This document shows, one piece after another, positions 21,003 through 30,265 of a stretch of 64,000 nt of DNA. Numbering within the stretch: position 1 is the stretch's first letter; each line of letters starts with the position of its first letter. A program made the translations under genes and the position numbers. The notes beneath the pieces are model-generated. The model made no database searches. It worked only from the letters and a program-made list of their open reading frames with translations, and was not told the DNA's origin. This DNA comes from Weeksellaceae bacterium (GTDB taxonomy: Bacteria; Bacteroidota; Bacteroidia; Flavobacteriales; Weeksellaceae). The stretch spans positions 1 through 64,000 of the forward strand of contig JAKLPS010000024.1 of the NCBI GenBank assembly GCA_022013695.1, in the 5' to 3' direction.

Positions 21003-22457
21003 ATGAAAAACGATATTACATTCAAAGAATTAAAAAAGTCGGCATATGCCGATAAAACAATCAGTCAGGAACTTCAGGCCAATTTAATGTCAAAAATCAG
21101 GGCTAATGAACCAGTTTTTGAAGGCCTTTGGGGCTACGAAGACACGGTGATTCCGCAACTCAAAAAAGCAATCTTGGCCGGGCATCACATCAATCTTTTG
21201 GGATTGCGCGGACAGGCAAAAACCCGCATAGCGAGAAGTATGGTTAACCTTCTGGACGAGTATATGCCCGTTGTAAAAGGTTCCGAAATCAATGACAGTC
21301 CGTTTCAGCCCATATCGAAATATGCCAGGGACTTGCTTGCAGAATTGGGCGACGAAACGCCTATTTCTTGGGTGCATCGGTCGGATCGTTTTTTTGAAAA
21401 GCTGGCAACGCCCGATGTAAATGTGGCCGATCTGATTGGCGACATCGATCCTATAAAAGCGGCAACTCTCAAGCTGCCTTACTCAGACGAGCGCGTTTTG
21501 CATTACGGAATGATTCCCAGAGCCAACCGTTGCATTTTTGTCTTGAATGAACTTCCAGATTTACAAGCTAGAATCCAAGTTTCTCTTTTTAATATTTTGC
21601 AGGAAGGCGACATTCAGATTCGCGGTTTCCAATTGAGAATGCCGCTGGATCTTCAATTTATTTTCACGGCCAATCCGGAAGATTATACCAATCGGGGAAG
21701 CATTGTGACACCGTTGAAAGACAGAATCGGATCGCAAATTTTCACCCATTATCCCAAAACGATTGAACTTGCAAGACAAATTACCGAACAAGAAGCTGCA
21801 ATATCAGATGATGACAAATCGCAAATTAAAATTCCCGATTTAGCAAAAAATCTCTTGGAAGAAGTCGCCTTTGCGGCACGCGAGAGCGAATATGTGGATG
21901 CCAAAAGCGGCGTGAGCGCGCGGCTTACCATCAGTGCGATGGAGAACCTGACGGCTGCTGCAAAACTGCGTTTGATAGAAACAAGTGCGGCGCAGACGAG
22001 TATTCGGTTGTTAGATTTCATGTCTATCATCCCTTCGATCACGGGAAAAATCGAGTTGGTGTATGAGGGCGAACAAGAAGGCGCCGATTATGTTGCAAAA
22101 ATATTAATCGACAAAGCGGTGATGACGCAGTTTGAAAGCCTATTTCCACGAATATCCAAGCTGGAAAAAGAAGGGATTAAAAACGCCTATTCCGATCTCA
22201 TTCAATGGTTTCACAAAAATCATCTGGAGCTGAATTATAATGATACCGACGAAGAATTTTATGCTAAGTTGGACAGCATCAATCCGCTGGTGAAAATTGT
22301 GGAAGACAATGTTTCGGAACTCGACAAAGCGGATCAAAATTTCTGCAAAGAATTGATTTTATGGGCTTTGACTATTAACAAAAAATTGGATCGATCTGAA
22401 AATTCCACCGCATACACTTTTGATTCTGCCGGAATCAATCCGTTTTTCAGAGACTAA
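21003..22457 (+). CDS. AAA+ ATPase, MoxR/magnesium-chelatase-like
   Basis: GHHINLLGLRGQAKTRIARSMV (Walker A-like), RCIFVLNELPDLQARIQVSLFNILQEGDIQIRGFQLRMPLDLQFIFTANPEDYTNRG. Confidence 0.88.
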   Translation: MKNDITFKELKKSAYADKTISQELQANLMSKIRANEPVFEGLWGYEDTVIPQLKKAILAGHHINLLGLRGQAKTRIARSMVNLLDEYMPVVKGSEINDSPFQPISKYARDLLAELGDETPISWVHRSDRFFEKLATPDVNVADLIGDIDPIKAATLKLPYSDERVLHYGMIPRANRCIFVLNELPDLQARIQVSLFNILQEGDIQIRGFQLRMPLDLQFIFTANPEDYTNRGSIVTPLKDRIGSQIFTHYPKTIELARQITEQEAAISDDDKSQIKIPDLAKNLLEEVAFAARESEYVDAKSGVSARLTISAMENLTAAAKLRLIETSAAQTSIRLLDFMSIIPSITGKIELVYEGEQEGADYVAKILIDKAVMTQFESLFPRISKLEKEGIKNAYSDLIQWFHKNHLELNYNDTDEEFYAKLDSINPLVKIVEDNVSELDKADQNFCKELILWALTINKKLDRSENSTAYTFDSAGINPFFRD

Positions 22458-22617
22458 ACCTCGCGGAATTAAGAGTAAAGACAATTCTTCGACTTAAAAG
22501 ATAAAGTTTTGATTATTTGCTAAAATAGGTGAAGGGGCATAGGTATGTATTATTCGAAACACTATTTATCTGATTTTTAGCACATCTTTTGCTTAAACCT
22601 ATTTTAGATATTTCAGA

Positions 22618-24990
22618 GTGAAGAATGTCCTTAATATTTTACTACTTCCATTGATAGGAAGCCCCTCATTTTTTGGTCAATCGGCAGGAGGAAATGTGAA
22701 TAATTTACCCGTTCACGAATATACCTTGACCATAAAAAAAGAAATGGTTCAAAAAGCCGGCAAAAAAGTGCTGGGGATGACGATCAATGGAACTATTCCG
22801 GGACCGACGCTTGGGTTTAAGGAAGGCGAGTATGCCAGCATCTACATTAAAAACGAAATGGATGAGGAAACGTCTATCCATTGGCACGGCATCCTCATTC
22901 CCAATTACTACGACGGCGTTCCTTATTTGACCACCCCGCCCATAAAGCCCGGAACCACTTTTAAATACGAGTTCCCCATCCGCCAATCGGGTACGTATTG
23001 GTACCACTCGCATACGATGCTTCAGGAGCAGAGCGGCGTTTTCGGTGCCATCGCAATCCAGCCCAAAGCGAAAACTCTTCAATATGATAAGGATTTGGTT
23101 TTGATGCTGTCTGACTGGACGGACGAAAAACCAGAAAACATCATGCGAAATCTAAAACGTGGCAATGAATGGTACAATATAAAAAAAGGAACGTCCGTAC
23201 CGCTGAACAAGGTGATCGGTCGGGGTGCCTTTGCTGCGCAACTCAATTTTTGGAAACAGCGGATGGAAGAAGCAGATATAGCGGACGTCTATTATCCGGC
23301 TTTTCTAATCAATGGCGAAAAATCAGTTGAATATCCTCACTTAGAGCCCGGCGAAAAAATTCGTTTGCGAATCATCGACGGCTCGTCTTCCACTTCATTT
23401 TGGATGACATTTGGGGGCGAAACGCCGCTGTTGGTCTCTGCAGACGGGCAAAACGTGGTTCCGATCTCTCAGAACAAAACCTTTATCGGTATTGCCGAGA
23501 CCTATAACTTCATCATCACCATTCCGAAGAGCGGCAAGATCGAATTCAGGGCAATGGCGCAGGACGGTTCGGGAACCACTACCGCCTATTTCGGAAAAGG
23601 AAAAGTGCTGCCGGCGATGGTTTTGCCACGACCCGACAAAATTGAAATGATGCAGGAAATGGTAAAGATGGACATGAAGATGGGCGCACCTGCATTGAAA
23701 TACCGACCCAAAAAAGACGAACGTTACAAAATGGAAAAAAAGTACGGGATGAAGATGGATCATACGAAAATGGCAAAAGATTCCGTTCAAACGGGTGAGG
23801 AAAAGATGAATATGACGGACAGCGGGATGGAGCATACCTCCCATAAAATGCAGATGAACCATTCGCAGACAGATCACATCGCGGTAAAAAAAGACACCAT
23901 TCCTGCGATGAACGAAATGAAAATGGAACATAAAGCCGGGAAAAAAGAAATGCCGACGGACGGAATGAATATGTACTCGGAATATAATTACGACTATCTG
24001 AAATCGACCGAAAAAACGTCTTACCCAAAAGATATCCCGGTTAAAAATATCTTACTAAACCTGACGGGCAATATGAACCGCTATATTTGGAGTTTCAATG
24101 GCGTGCCATTGAACGAAGCGGACAAGATAAAAATAAGTGCCGACACCATCACAAGGATGACCTTCAACAACCTCACAATGATGCACCATCCGATGCACTT
24201 GCACGGCCATTTTTTTAGAGTTCTCAATAAAAATAACGACTACTCGCCTCTGAAACATACGGTTAACGTGCCTCCAATGAGCAAAGTAACCATCGAATTT
24301 TACAGAAATGGCGGCGACGAATATGGCGACTGGTTTTTCCACTGCCACACCCTCTATCATATGATGAGTGGCATGGCAAGAATCGTGAGCTATGACACAC
24401 CTAGAGATCCGCGAATGTCGCCATATCCGAGTACCGTTTTAAAAAAGGAAGCGAACATGTATTACGCTTGGTCCTTACTCGATGTTGCATCCAATATGGC
24501 CGCATATAATCTGGTAGTGTCCAACATCCGCAATCAATTCAATATTTCGGGGGAATATGGATGGAATAAAAACATGGAAGCGGAAGGAACTTATGAATAT
24601 TATTTATATGATTATCTCAGAATTTTCGCAGGCGTTCAATTGGAAAATAAACAGGAAGATGAATTGGATGATATTACAACGACCGCTGTTGCCGGCATTC
24701 GATATTTGACACCATATCTGTTCAATCTTGATGTCCGCATAGACAATAAACTGCGCCCACAAATAAGTTTGAGCCGCCAGCTCATGATTTTTCCAAGAAC
24801 CTCAATTTTTGGAATGTATCAATATCAAGCAGATTTTGGTTGGGTAGACCAGTTAGAAAATGGAGATGAGTATGAAAAAGAGGTGGTTTGGAATGCGGGT
24901 ATAGAATATTTTTTATCCCGAAATTTCTCCTTAATGATAAATTATGACAATCGTTTTGGTGCAGGTGGTGGACTTTCTATGAGATTTTAA
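22618..24990 (+). CDS. Multicopper oxidase (CopA-like) with Met/His-rich insert and C-terminal barrel-like extension; GTG start
   Basis: Copper ligand motifs SIHWHGI, YWYHSHT, HPMHLHGHFF, WFFHCHTLYHMMSGMARI. After about residue 600 a separate segment, GEYGWNKNMEAEGTYEYYLYDYLRIFAGVQLENK...GGGLSMRF, resembles an outer-membrane beta-barrel. Confidence 0.92.
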   Translation: MKNVLNILLLPLIGSPSFFGQSAGGNVNNLPVHEYTLTIKKEMVQKAGKKVLGMTINGTIPGPTLGFKEGEYASIYIKNEMDEETSIHWHGILIPNYYDGVPYLTTPPIKPGTTFKYEFPIRQSGTYWYHSHTMLQEQSGVFGAIAIQPKAKTLQYDKDLVLMLSDWTDEKPENIMRNLKRGNEWYNIKKGTSVPLNKVIGRGAFAAQLNFWKQRMEEADIADVYYPAFLINGEKSVEYPHLEPGEKIRLRIIDGSSSTSFWMTFGGETPLLVSADGQNVVPISQNKTFIGIAETYNFIITIPKSGKIEFRAMAQDGSGTTTAYFGKGKVLPAMVLPRPDKIEMMQEMVKMDMKMGAPALKYRPKKDERYKMEKKYGMKMDHTKMAKDSVQTGEEKMNMTDSGMEHTSHKMQMNHSQTDHIAVKKDTIPAMNEMKMEHKAGKKEMPTDGMNMYSEYNYDYLKSTEKTSYPKDIPVKNILLNLTGNMNRYIWSFNGVPLNEADKIKISADTITRMTFNNLTMMHHPMHLHGHFFRVLNKNNDYSPLKHTVNVPPMSKVTIEFYRNGGDEYGDWFFHCHTLYHMMSGMARIVSYDTPRDPRMSPYPSTVLKKEANMYYAWSLLDVASNMAAYNLVVSNIRNQFNISGEYGWNKNMEAEGTYEYYLYDYLRIFAGVQLENKQEDELDDITTTAVAGIRYLTPYLFNLDVRIDNKLRPQISLSRQLMIFPRTSIFGMYQYQADFGWVDQLENGDEYEKEVVWNAGIEYFLSRNFSLMINYDNRFGAGGGLSMRF

Positions 24991-25239
24991 AATTTAAAAA
25001 TATCTCCTTTTCTGCTGAGAAAGAAAATCATTACAATATTTTATGGTACTTTCTTACCAAAGAAAAAGAACTATTCCAGAAATCTTATAAAAAAGGAGAT
25101 AAACCATTTTTTAATTGAATGTTACCAAAAAATTAAGTTTCTTGCTACACAAAATTATTGGGTTTGCGAAAATTATAAAAAAGCTAAGTTTGACAAATTT
25201 TTGAACAACAACCACAATGCAAAATTAAAAATTTGAATA

Positions 25240-25802
25240 ATGAAAAATGTGACAAAATCCGTACTGTGCGGACTTCTTCTATGCGCACTATCTTGCAATA
25301 AAAACGGCGACAAGCAAAAGGTTCAAAACCAAGACAGCACCAAAGCCGCACCAGTACACACGGCACAAACCGGTAATTCTTCAACCTTCGATATCAATAC
25401 TATTCCTTTTTCGGATTATCCGTTAGGAGAATTTCCCTTCTTCACTCTACCGGCCGGCCTCGCTGAACAAAATGAACCAGTTGAGCGACATTATGATAGG
25501 ATATTTTTTGCCATAAAGGGCAAGATGATTCCGATAGATGGCAAAGTTTGGAAAGCAAATATCACCACCAAATCCGGAAATTATGATGATTGGAGCCTGC
25601 CATTTTTTGAGAAAAGCTACGACGAAGCCATCAAAGCAGTGGGCGGGGTGAAAATCTTCGACGGGAAAATAACGCCTGAGGAATACGACAAATATCACGA
25701 GCAAGCCGCCTACTTGGGCGAAGATGGATCTATTGGATATCCTGACGAGGTCATCAAAACCTATGTTATCCGGCGGCGGGATGGCGGCGATCTTTACTTA
25801 AA
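25240..25802 (+). pseudogene. OmpA-family-like lipoprotein, apparently truncated (ORF continues to 25854 through antisense esterase sequence)
   Basis: Lipobox ALSCNKNG; DYPLGEFPFFTLPAGLAEQNEPVERHYDRIFFAIKGKM...SYDEAIKAVGGVKIFDGKITPEEYDKYH...YVIRRRDGGDLYLKI resembles the N-terminal region of flavobacterial OmpA-family proteins, but no OmpA peptidoglycan-binding domain follows. Confidence 0.55.
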
Positions 25803-26951
25803 GATCTGCGGGGCAAACTGGTACAGACATCGTCGCCACGTGAGCCATTCGTGATAGGTTTGCGGCGATTGGTACTGAGAGTAGCTGTAGTTATTTTGTT
25901 TAAGATAATTAATTATCAGATCATTAAATTCGAAAAATCGACCATTTTCTTTTTCGCCGACTCCGATGAAGAAAATCGGTTTTTTCTTGGCTTTTAAAAG
26001 ATTGCTGATGGGCAATTCTTTGAAAGGCTCCGCCGCTGTTCCTTCATAAATTACCGGACTGAAAGCGCCAATTGCGGAAAACAAATCGGGGTGATTTGCC
26101 CCAATAAGCATCGCCTGATAACTGCCGCGAGATAGCCCTGCGATGGCTTTTTGGCCGTTGGTTTTATATTTATTTTCTATATAGGGAATGAGTTCCTGGG
26201 TGACAACTTTGTCCAAGTTTTTGGAAGACACCACGGTTCTTGGAAAATCGTCGGGTCGCTTTTGTTCCACTGGATTGAGTGCAACGCCATAATCCAAGAC
26301 AACGATCATCTCTTTGGCTTTTTTTTCTGCGAAGAGATTATCTAGAATATTGACGATGTATCCTTGCTTTTCCCAGCCCGTGATGTCCTCGCCCGTTCCG
26401 TGGTAAAGGTAGAGCACGGGCAATTTTTTGTGGCCATAATTAGCCGGAAGATATACTTTGAACTCTCTTTTTCCTTTGGTGATTTCTGAATAAAGACTGT
26501 CATTAAGAATCTTCCCGTGTTTTACATTTTTTTTGAAGAAAAAATCTTCTCCAGAAGGAATTTCTATGCCGCTGGTGGGCTGGCTGTAACCAAAGTAGAG
26601 TTCTGTGTTGGGATCGGTCGTCCGCTTCCCATCCACGTTGAACCAATAGTAATGAAAGCCGATTTCCATCGGGGATGTCTTGATGTTCCAATAGCCTTTC
26701 GGATCTTTGAACGCGGTTGATTTCAAATTTTTCACAGCATCACCGCCATCCAGAACGACAGATTTTGCATCGGGAAAATATACCTTGAACTGAACGCTGT
26801 CGTTCTTATCAATTTTAGGAAATTCTTTGCCTGGCTTTGCTGTTGCAGAAACATCTGCAGATTGCGAAAAAACAATCGATGAAGAGAAAACGAGGAGCGA
26901 AGCTATTTTTTTTAAATGAATCATGGGGTAAAGTTGTAATTTATTTTTCAT
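25794..26951 (-). CDS. Secreted alpha/beta-hydrolase esterase (enterochelin/feruloyl esterase-like) with N-terminal E-set domain
   Basis: Signal peptide; VQFKVYFPDAKSVVLDGGDAV... E-set; REFKVYLPANYGHKKLPVLYLYHGTGEDITGW; nucleophile AIAGLSRGSYQAM; HEWLTWRR. Confidence 0.88.
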   Translation of the reverse strand: MKNKLQLYPMIHLKKIASLLVFSSSIVFSQSADVSATAKPGKEFPKIDKNDSVQFKVYFPDAKSVVLDGGDAVKNLKSTAFKDPKGYWNIKTSPMEIGFHYYWFNVDGKRTTDPNTELYFGYSQPTSGIEIPSGEDFFFKKNVKHGKILNDSLYSEITKGKREFKVYLPANYGHKKLPVLYLYHGTGEDITGWEKQGYIVNILDNLFAEKKAKEMIVVLDYGVALNPVEQKRPDDFPRTVVSSKNLDKVVTQELIPYIENKYKTNGQKAIAGLSRGSYQAMLIGANHPDLFSAIGAFSPVIYEGTAAEPFKELPISNLLKAKKKPIFFIGVGEKENGRFFEFNDLIINYLKQNNYSYSQYQSPQTYHEWLTWRRCLYQFAPQIFK

Positions 26952-27094
26952 CTATAAAAGACTGGATTTCATCATCAATATTAATGAAAATAATTATTAT
27001 ATCCGGTATTTTTGAATGAGCCAATCCTATCTTTCTTTAAGTAATGCATTTCCATCAAAATTAGATTAAAATTTGACAGGGAATGCTTCTTCTG

Positions 27095-29614
27095 TTAAGT
27101 GATAAACTTCGATTTTTTCATTCTCCTAAGGAATTTATATATTTCAAACCATAAGACTGAGACGGCTGCTATTAAAAATGCAACGACTAATTCCTTTAAA
27201 TTTAATCCAGCTATGCGAAAGAAATGGGCAATCGGCGAAACATATAGTATGGCAAAAAGTAAAACCAAAGTAATACCAATCATCAATGGGAAAAGGCGGT
27301 TTCTATTCTTGAAACTATCGAACATACTGTAATAGAAAGAGCGGTTTACCAGGCTCAACAATATGTTGGCCGTGATCAAGGTGGTAAAAACCATAGCTCT
27401 CGTTTTTTCTTCGCTGCCGCCGTTCTGAACAGTCCACTGATAAGAAAATAAAACCCCTGCTGTGATAACTAATCCCTGAATAATACTGAGGGATAACTCG
27501 CGAAGGTTCAGAAAGGTATCAGTCATTGTTCTAGGGGGTTCTTGCATTGTATTTTTCTCCATCGGTTCGTTTTCGTAAACAATAGAGCAAGTAGGTCCCA
27601 TCACCAATTCGAGAAAGATCACATGCACTGGCGTAAAGATCTCCGGAAATATCCAGCCTAAAAATAAGGGTAAAGAGACGGTAAGGATAATGGGAATATG
27701 AATAGAAATGATGTACTGCACGGCCTTTTTGATATTCTTATAAATCCTTCTGCCGGCAGCAATACCAATTACCAATTTTTCCAAATCATCGTTGGTAATA
27801 ACCAAAGACGCAGCAGCTTTTGCAATCTCTGTTCCTTTGTTGCCCATCGCCACACCTATATGCGCTGCTTTGAGAGCAGGGCCGTCGTTCACGCCATCAC
27901 CCAGCATTGCTACCACTTCGCCGTTCTTTTTCAGCGCATTCACGACACGAAGTTTAGCCTCGGGAAACATTCGAGTGAACAAAACTGTGCGTTCAGCAAT
28001 CGGCATCAATTCCTCTTCTGAATAGGCCGCCACGTCATTTCCATTTAGAATTTCCGCTTTATTTACGATGCCGGCTTGGGCGGCGATGCTGCCTGTGGTA
28101 TCGGCATTATCTCCTGTAATTACTTTTACCTTTATACCTGCTTGATAAATGTGCCGAATCACTTCTTGTATTCCTTTCTTCGGAGGATCGTAGAACACTA
28201 CCATTCCCAGAAATTCAAATTCAAAATCCTGCTGTCTTTTCGGAAAATCCTGACCTTCGAAGCAGGATTTAGCTACTCCTAACACCCGATATCCCTGCTG
28301 CCCGAACTTCCTAACAAGACCTCTGATTTTATCTCTTTCTGTATTTGACAGGGTGGCGACAGCCAAAATTGCTTCGGCAGCGCCCTTGGCGGCGATGATT
28401 CTTTCTTTTTTGTCATTTTCAAAGATATGCGTCATCATGGGCGGCTTACCTTCCAAAGGATACTCGTGCAACATTTGGTAATCTTTTCTTGCATCGCTTT
28501 TTTGTGTCTCTTCATAGACCTTGTGAAGCGTTTTCTCCATCGGGTCAAACGCAACTGGTTCGCTGCTCCACATCGCATAGTCTATCAACGTTGAAAGTGC
28601 AGGCTTGTTGAATTCTTTTTCATCATAAATCTTGTTGGAGTGGTAATCATACAACTGTTTAAGCTGCATAGAATTTTCTGTAATAGTGCCTGTCTTATCG
28701 GTACAGATTACCGTGGTGCTGCCTAATGTTTCCACAATACTGCTTCTTTTGATGATGATGCCCTCGCGCATCAGCTTCCAGGCACCCAAAGCCATAAAAG
28801 TGGTAAATGCAACGGGAATTTCTTCTGGAAGAACAGACATCGCCAAGGTAAGTCCATTCAGCAGACTATCGATAAAATTGCCAGTTTGTAGAAAGCTAAA
28901 GATCCAGACCAGCAGAAAAATGACGATTCCTGCTACAGCCATCCACTTTACGAATTTTGTAATCTGAATCTGCAAGGGCGAGACTTCTTCTTTTATAGAC
29001 GAGATCGATTCTCCGATTTTACCGATTTGCGTTTGTTTTCCAATTTGTTCTACCTCAAAAACTGCCAGGCCGGAGACGGCTACCGTGCCGCTGAAAACTT
29101 TATTATTGCCAGGCTCGGGGCTTTTAAATACCGAAAAACTCTCGCCCGTCAAAGAGGCTTCATTCACCGAAAAATCGTTGCTGTGAACAATAGTCCCATC
29201 AGCATTGATGATTCTTCCTTCTTCGATAATGCACAAATCACCCACGACGATATCGTGCGTCGGAATTTGGATGGCTTCAGAATTTCTTATTACCGTACTC
29301 AGCGGTTCATTTAGTTTTTCTAATTCCTCCAGCGCTTTTCTACTTCGATTGTCTTGATAAAACGAGATAGCAGAAACGGCAATGATGGAAAGAAACATAA
29401 ACGCAGCTTCGCCATAATCGCCGACAATAACGTAAATGATCGAGATGGCGAAGAGCAAGATGAGCATCGGCTCTTTCAAGATGCTGAGTACCATATCCAG
29501 CAGAGAGCTTTTGCCGACCGGCTCCATCCGGTTGTTGCCGTTCCGCTCTCTGGACGCCTTCACTTCGTTGTCCGTCAAACCTTTTAGATGCTCGGGAAGA
29601 TTATATGTGGTCAT
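27095..29614 (-). CDS. Cation-translocating P-type ATPase (P2-like; no CPC motif or HMA domain)
   Basis: DKTGTITEN phosphorylation site, TGES, VKVITGDNADT, MLGDGVNDGPALKAAHIGVAMG; M4 motif VLPEEIPVAFTTFMALG. Confidence 0.93.
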   Translation of the reverse strand: MTTYNLPEHLKGLTDNEVKASRERNGNNRMEPVGKSSLLDMVLSILKEPMLILLFAISIIYVIVGDYGEAAFMFLSIIAVSAISFYQDNRSRKALEELEKLNEPLSTVIRNSEAIQIPTHDIVVGDLCIIEEGRIINADGTIVHSNDFSVNEASLTGESFSVFKSPEPGNNKVFSGTVAVSGLAVFEVEQIGKQTQIGKIGESISSIKEEVSPLQIQITKFVKWMAVAGIVIFLLVWIFSFLQTGNFIDSLLNGLTLAMSVLPEEIPVAFTTFMALGAWKLMREGIIIKRSSIVETLGSTTVICTDKTGTITENSMQLKQLYDYHSNKIYDEKEFNKPALSTLIDYAMWSSEPVAFDPMEKTLHKVYEETQKSDARKDYQMLHEYPLEGKPPMMTHIFENDKKERIIAAKGAAEAILAVATLSNTERDKIRGLVRKFGQQGYRVLGVAKSCFEGQDFPKRQQDFEFEFLGMVVFYDPPKKGIQEVIRHIYQAGIKVKVITGDNADTTGSIAAQAGIVNKAEILNGNDVAAYSEEELMPIAERTVLFTRMFPEAKLRVVNALKKNGEVVAMLGDGVNDGPALKAAHIGVAMGNKGTEIAKAAASLVITNDDLEKLVIGIAAGRRIYKNIKKAVQYIISIHIPIILTVSLPLFLGWIFPEIFTPVHVIFLELVMGPTCSIVYENEPMEKNTMQEPPRTMTDTFLNLRELSLSIIQGLVITAGVLFSYQWTVQNGGSEEKTRAMVFTTLITANILLSLVNRSFYYSMFDSFKNRNRLFPLMIGITLVLLFAILYVSPIAHFFRIAGLNLKELVVAFLIAAVSVLWFEIYKFLRRMKKSKFIT

Positions 29615-29644
29615 TTTTTAAAACTGTTTTTTAAGGATTGGTGA

Positions 29645-30220
29645 TTAACGTCCTCCAATCATTTTGGACACAATGCCTTTTTTGTCGGTCAGTTCTGCTA
29701 TTATGATGCCGCCAAAATGCAATAGAATGAATATTGGGAACCAATAGATCGCCCATTTGTGAACGGTTTCCATCGGCTCCTTCCATTCGCCGTCGATCAG
29801 TTTCAGATAAAATCCCGTCACAATGGAAACGGCTACGAAAAGGTATAAAATTACATAAATTAGTCCTTGCATTTTCTCTTTTACGGCTTGATTTTTTACA
29901 AATGGATTTGGAAACTTAATTCCTTTTGCTAACATATAAATAACTCGGATCAGAAAGGCAGCCAACACCAGATAGGCAGTATATTCGTGCCATTCCCACA
30001 TCGGTTTCTGAATGCTTTTGACGATGGGCAGGATCTTTTCTTTTTCGAGGTTGATATTTTGGCTTTGCAGTTGAGTTTCTACCGCATTTATAATGGTGTT
30101 CTTGCTCATCCAGTACATCCTTAAAAATCCGGTGATAAATAAAACGACCATTAATATTGCCAAAGACCAATGTAGAACTCTGTGAATCGTCGTGAATTTA
30201 TTTTTGTTTTCTGTTTCCAT
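29645..30220 (-). CDS. Cytochrome b/b6 (b561-type) membrane protein
   Basis: TTIHRVLHWSLAILMVVLFITGFLRM, EWHEYTAYLVLAAFLIRVIYM, ETVHKWAIYWFPIFILLHFGGII; four TM helices with conserved His. Confidence 0.85.
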   Translation of the reverse strand: METENKNKFTTIHRVLHWSLAILMVVLFITGFLRMYWMSKNTIINAVETQLQSQNINLEKEKILPIVKSIQKPMWEWHEYTAYLVLAAFLIRVIYMLAKGIKFPNPFVKNQAVKEKMQGLIYVILYLFVAVSIVTGFYLKLIDGEWKEPMETVHKWAIYWFPIFILLHFGGIIIAELTDKKGIVSKMIGGR

Positions 30221-30265
30221 AATTTTTAATAAGCTAAAGTTAATAATCCCGATTGCGCCGGCGTT

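Noticed and set aside
23395-23931. His/Phe-rich 178-aa minus ORF inside the multicopper oxidase gene
   Set aside because: His richness is the antisense reflection of the Met (ATG/CAT) codons in the copper-binding insert.
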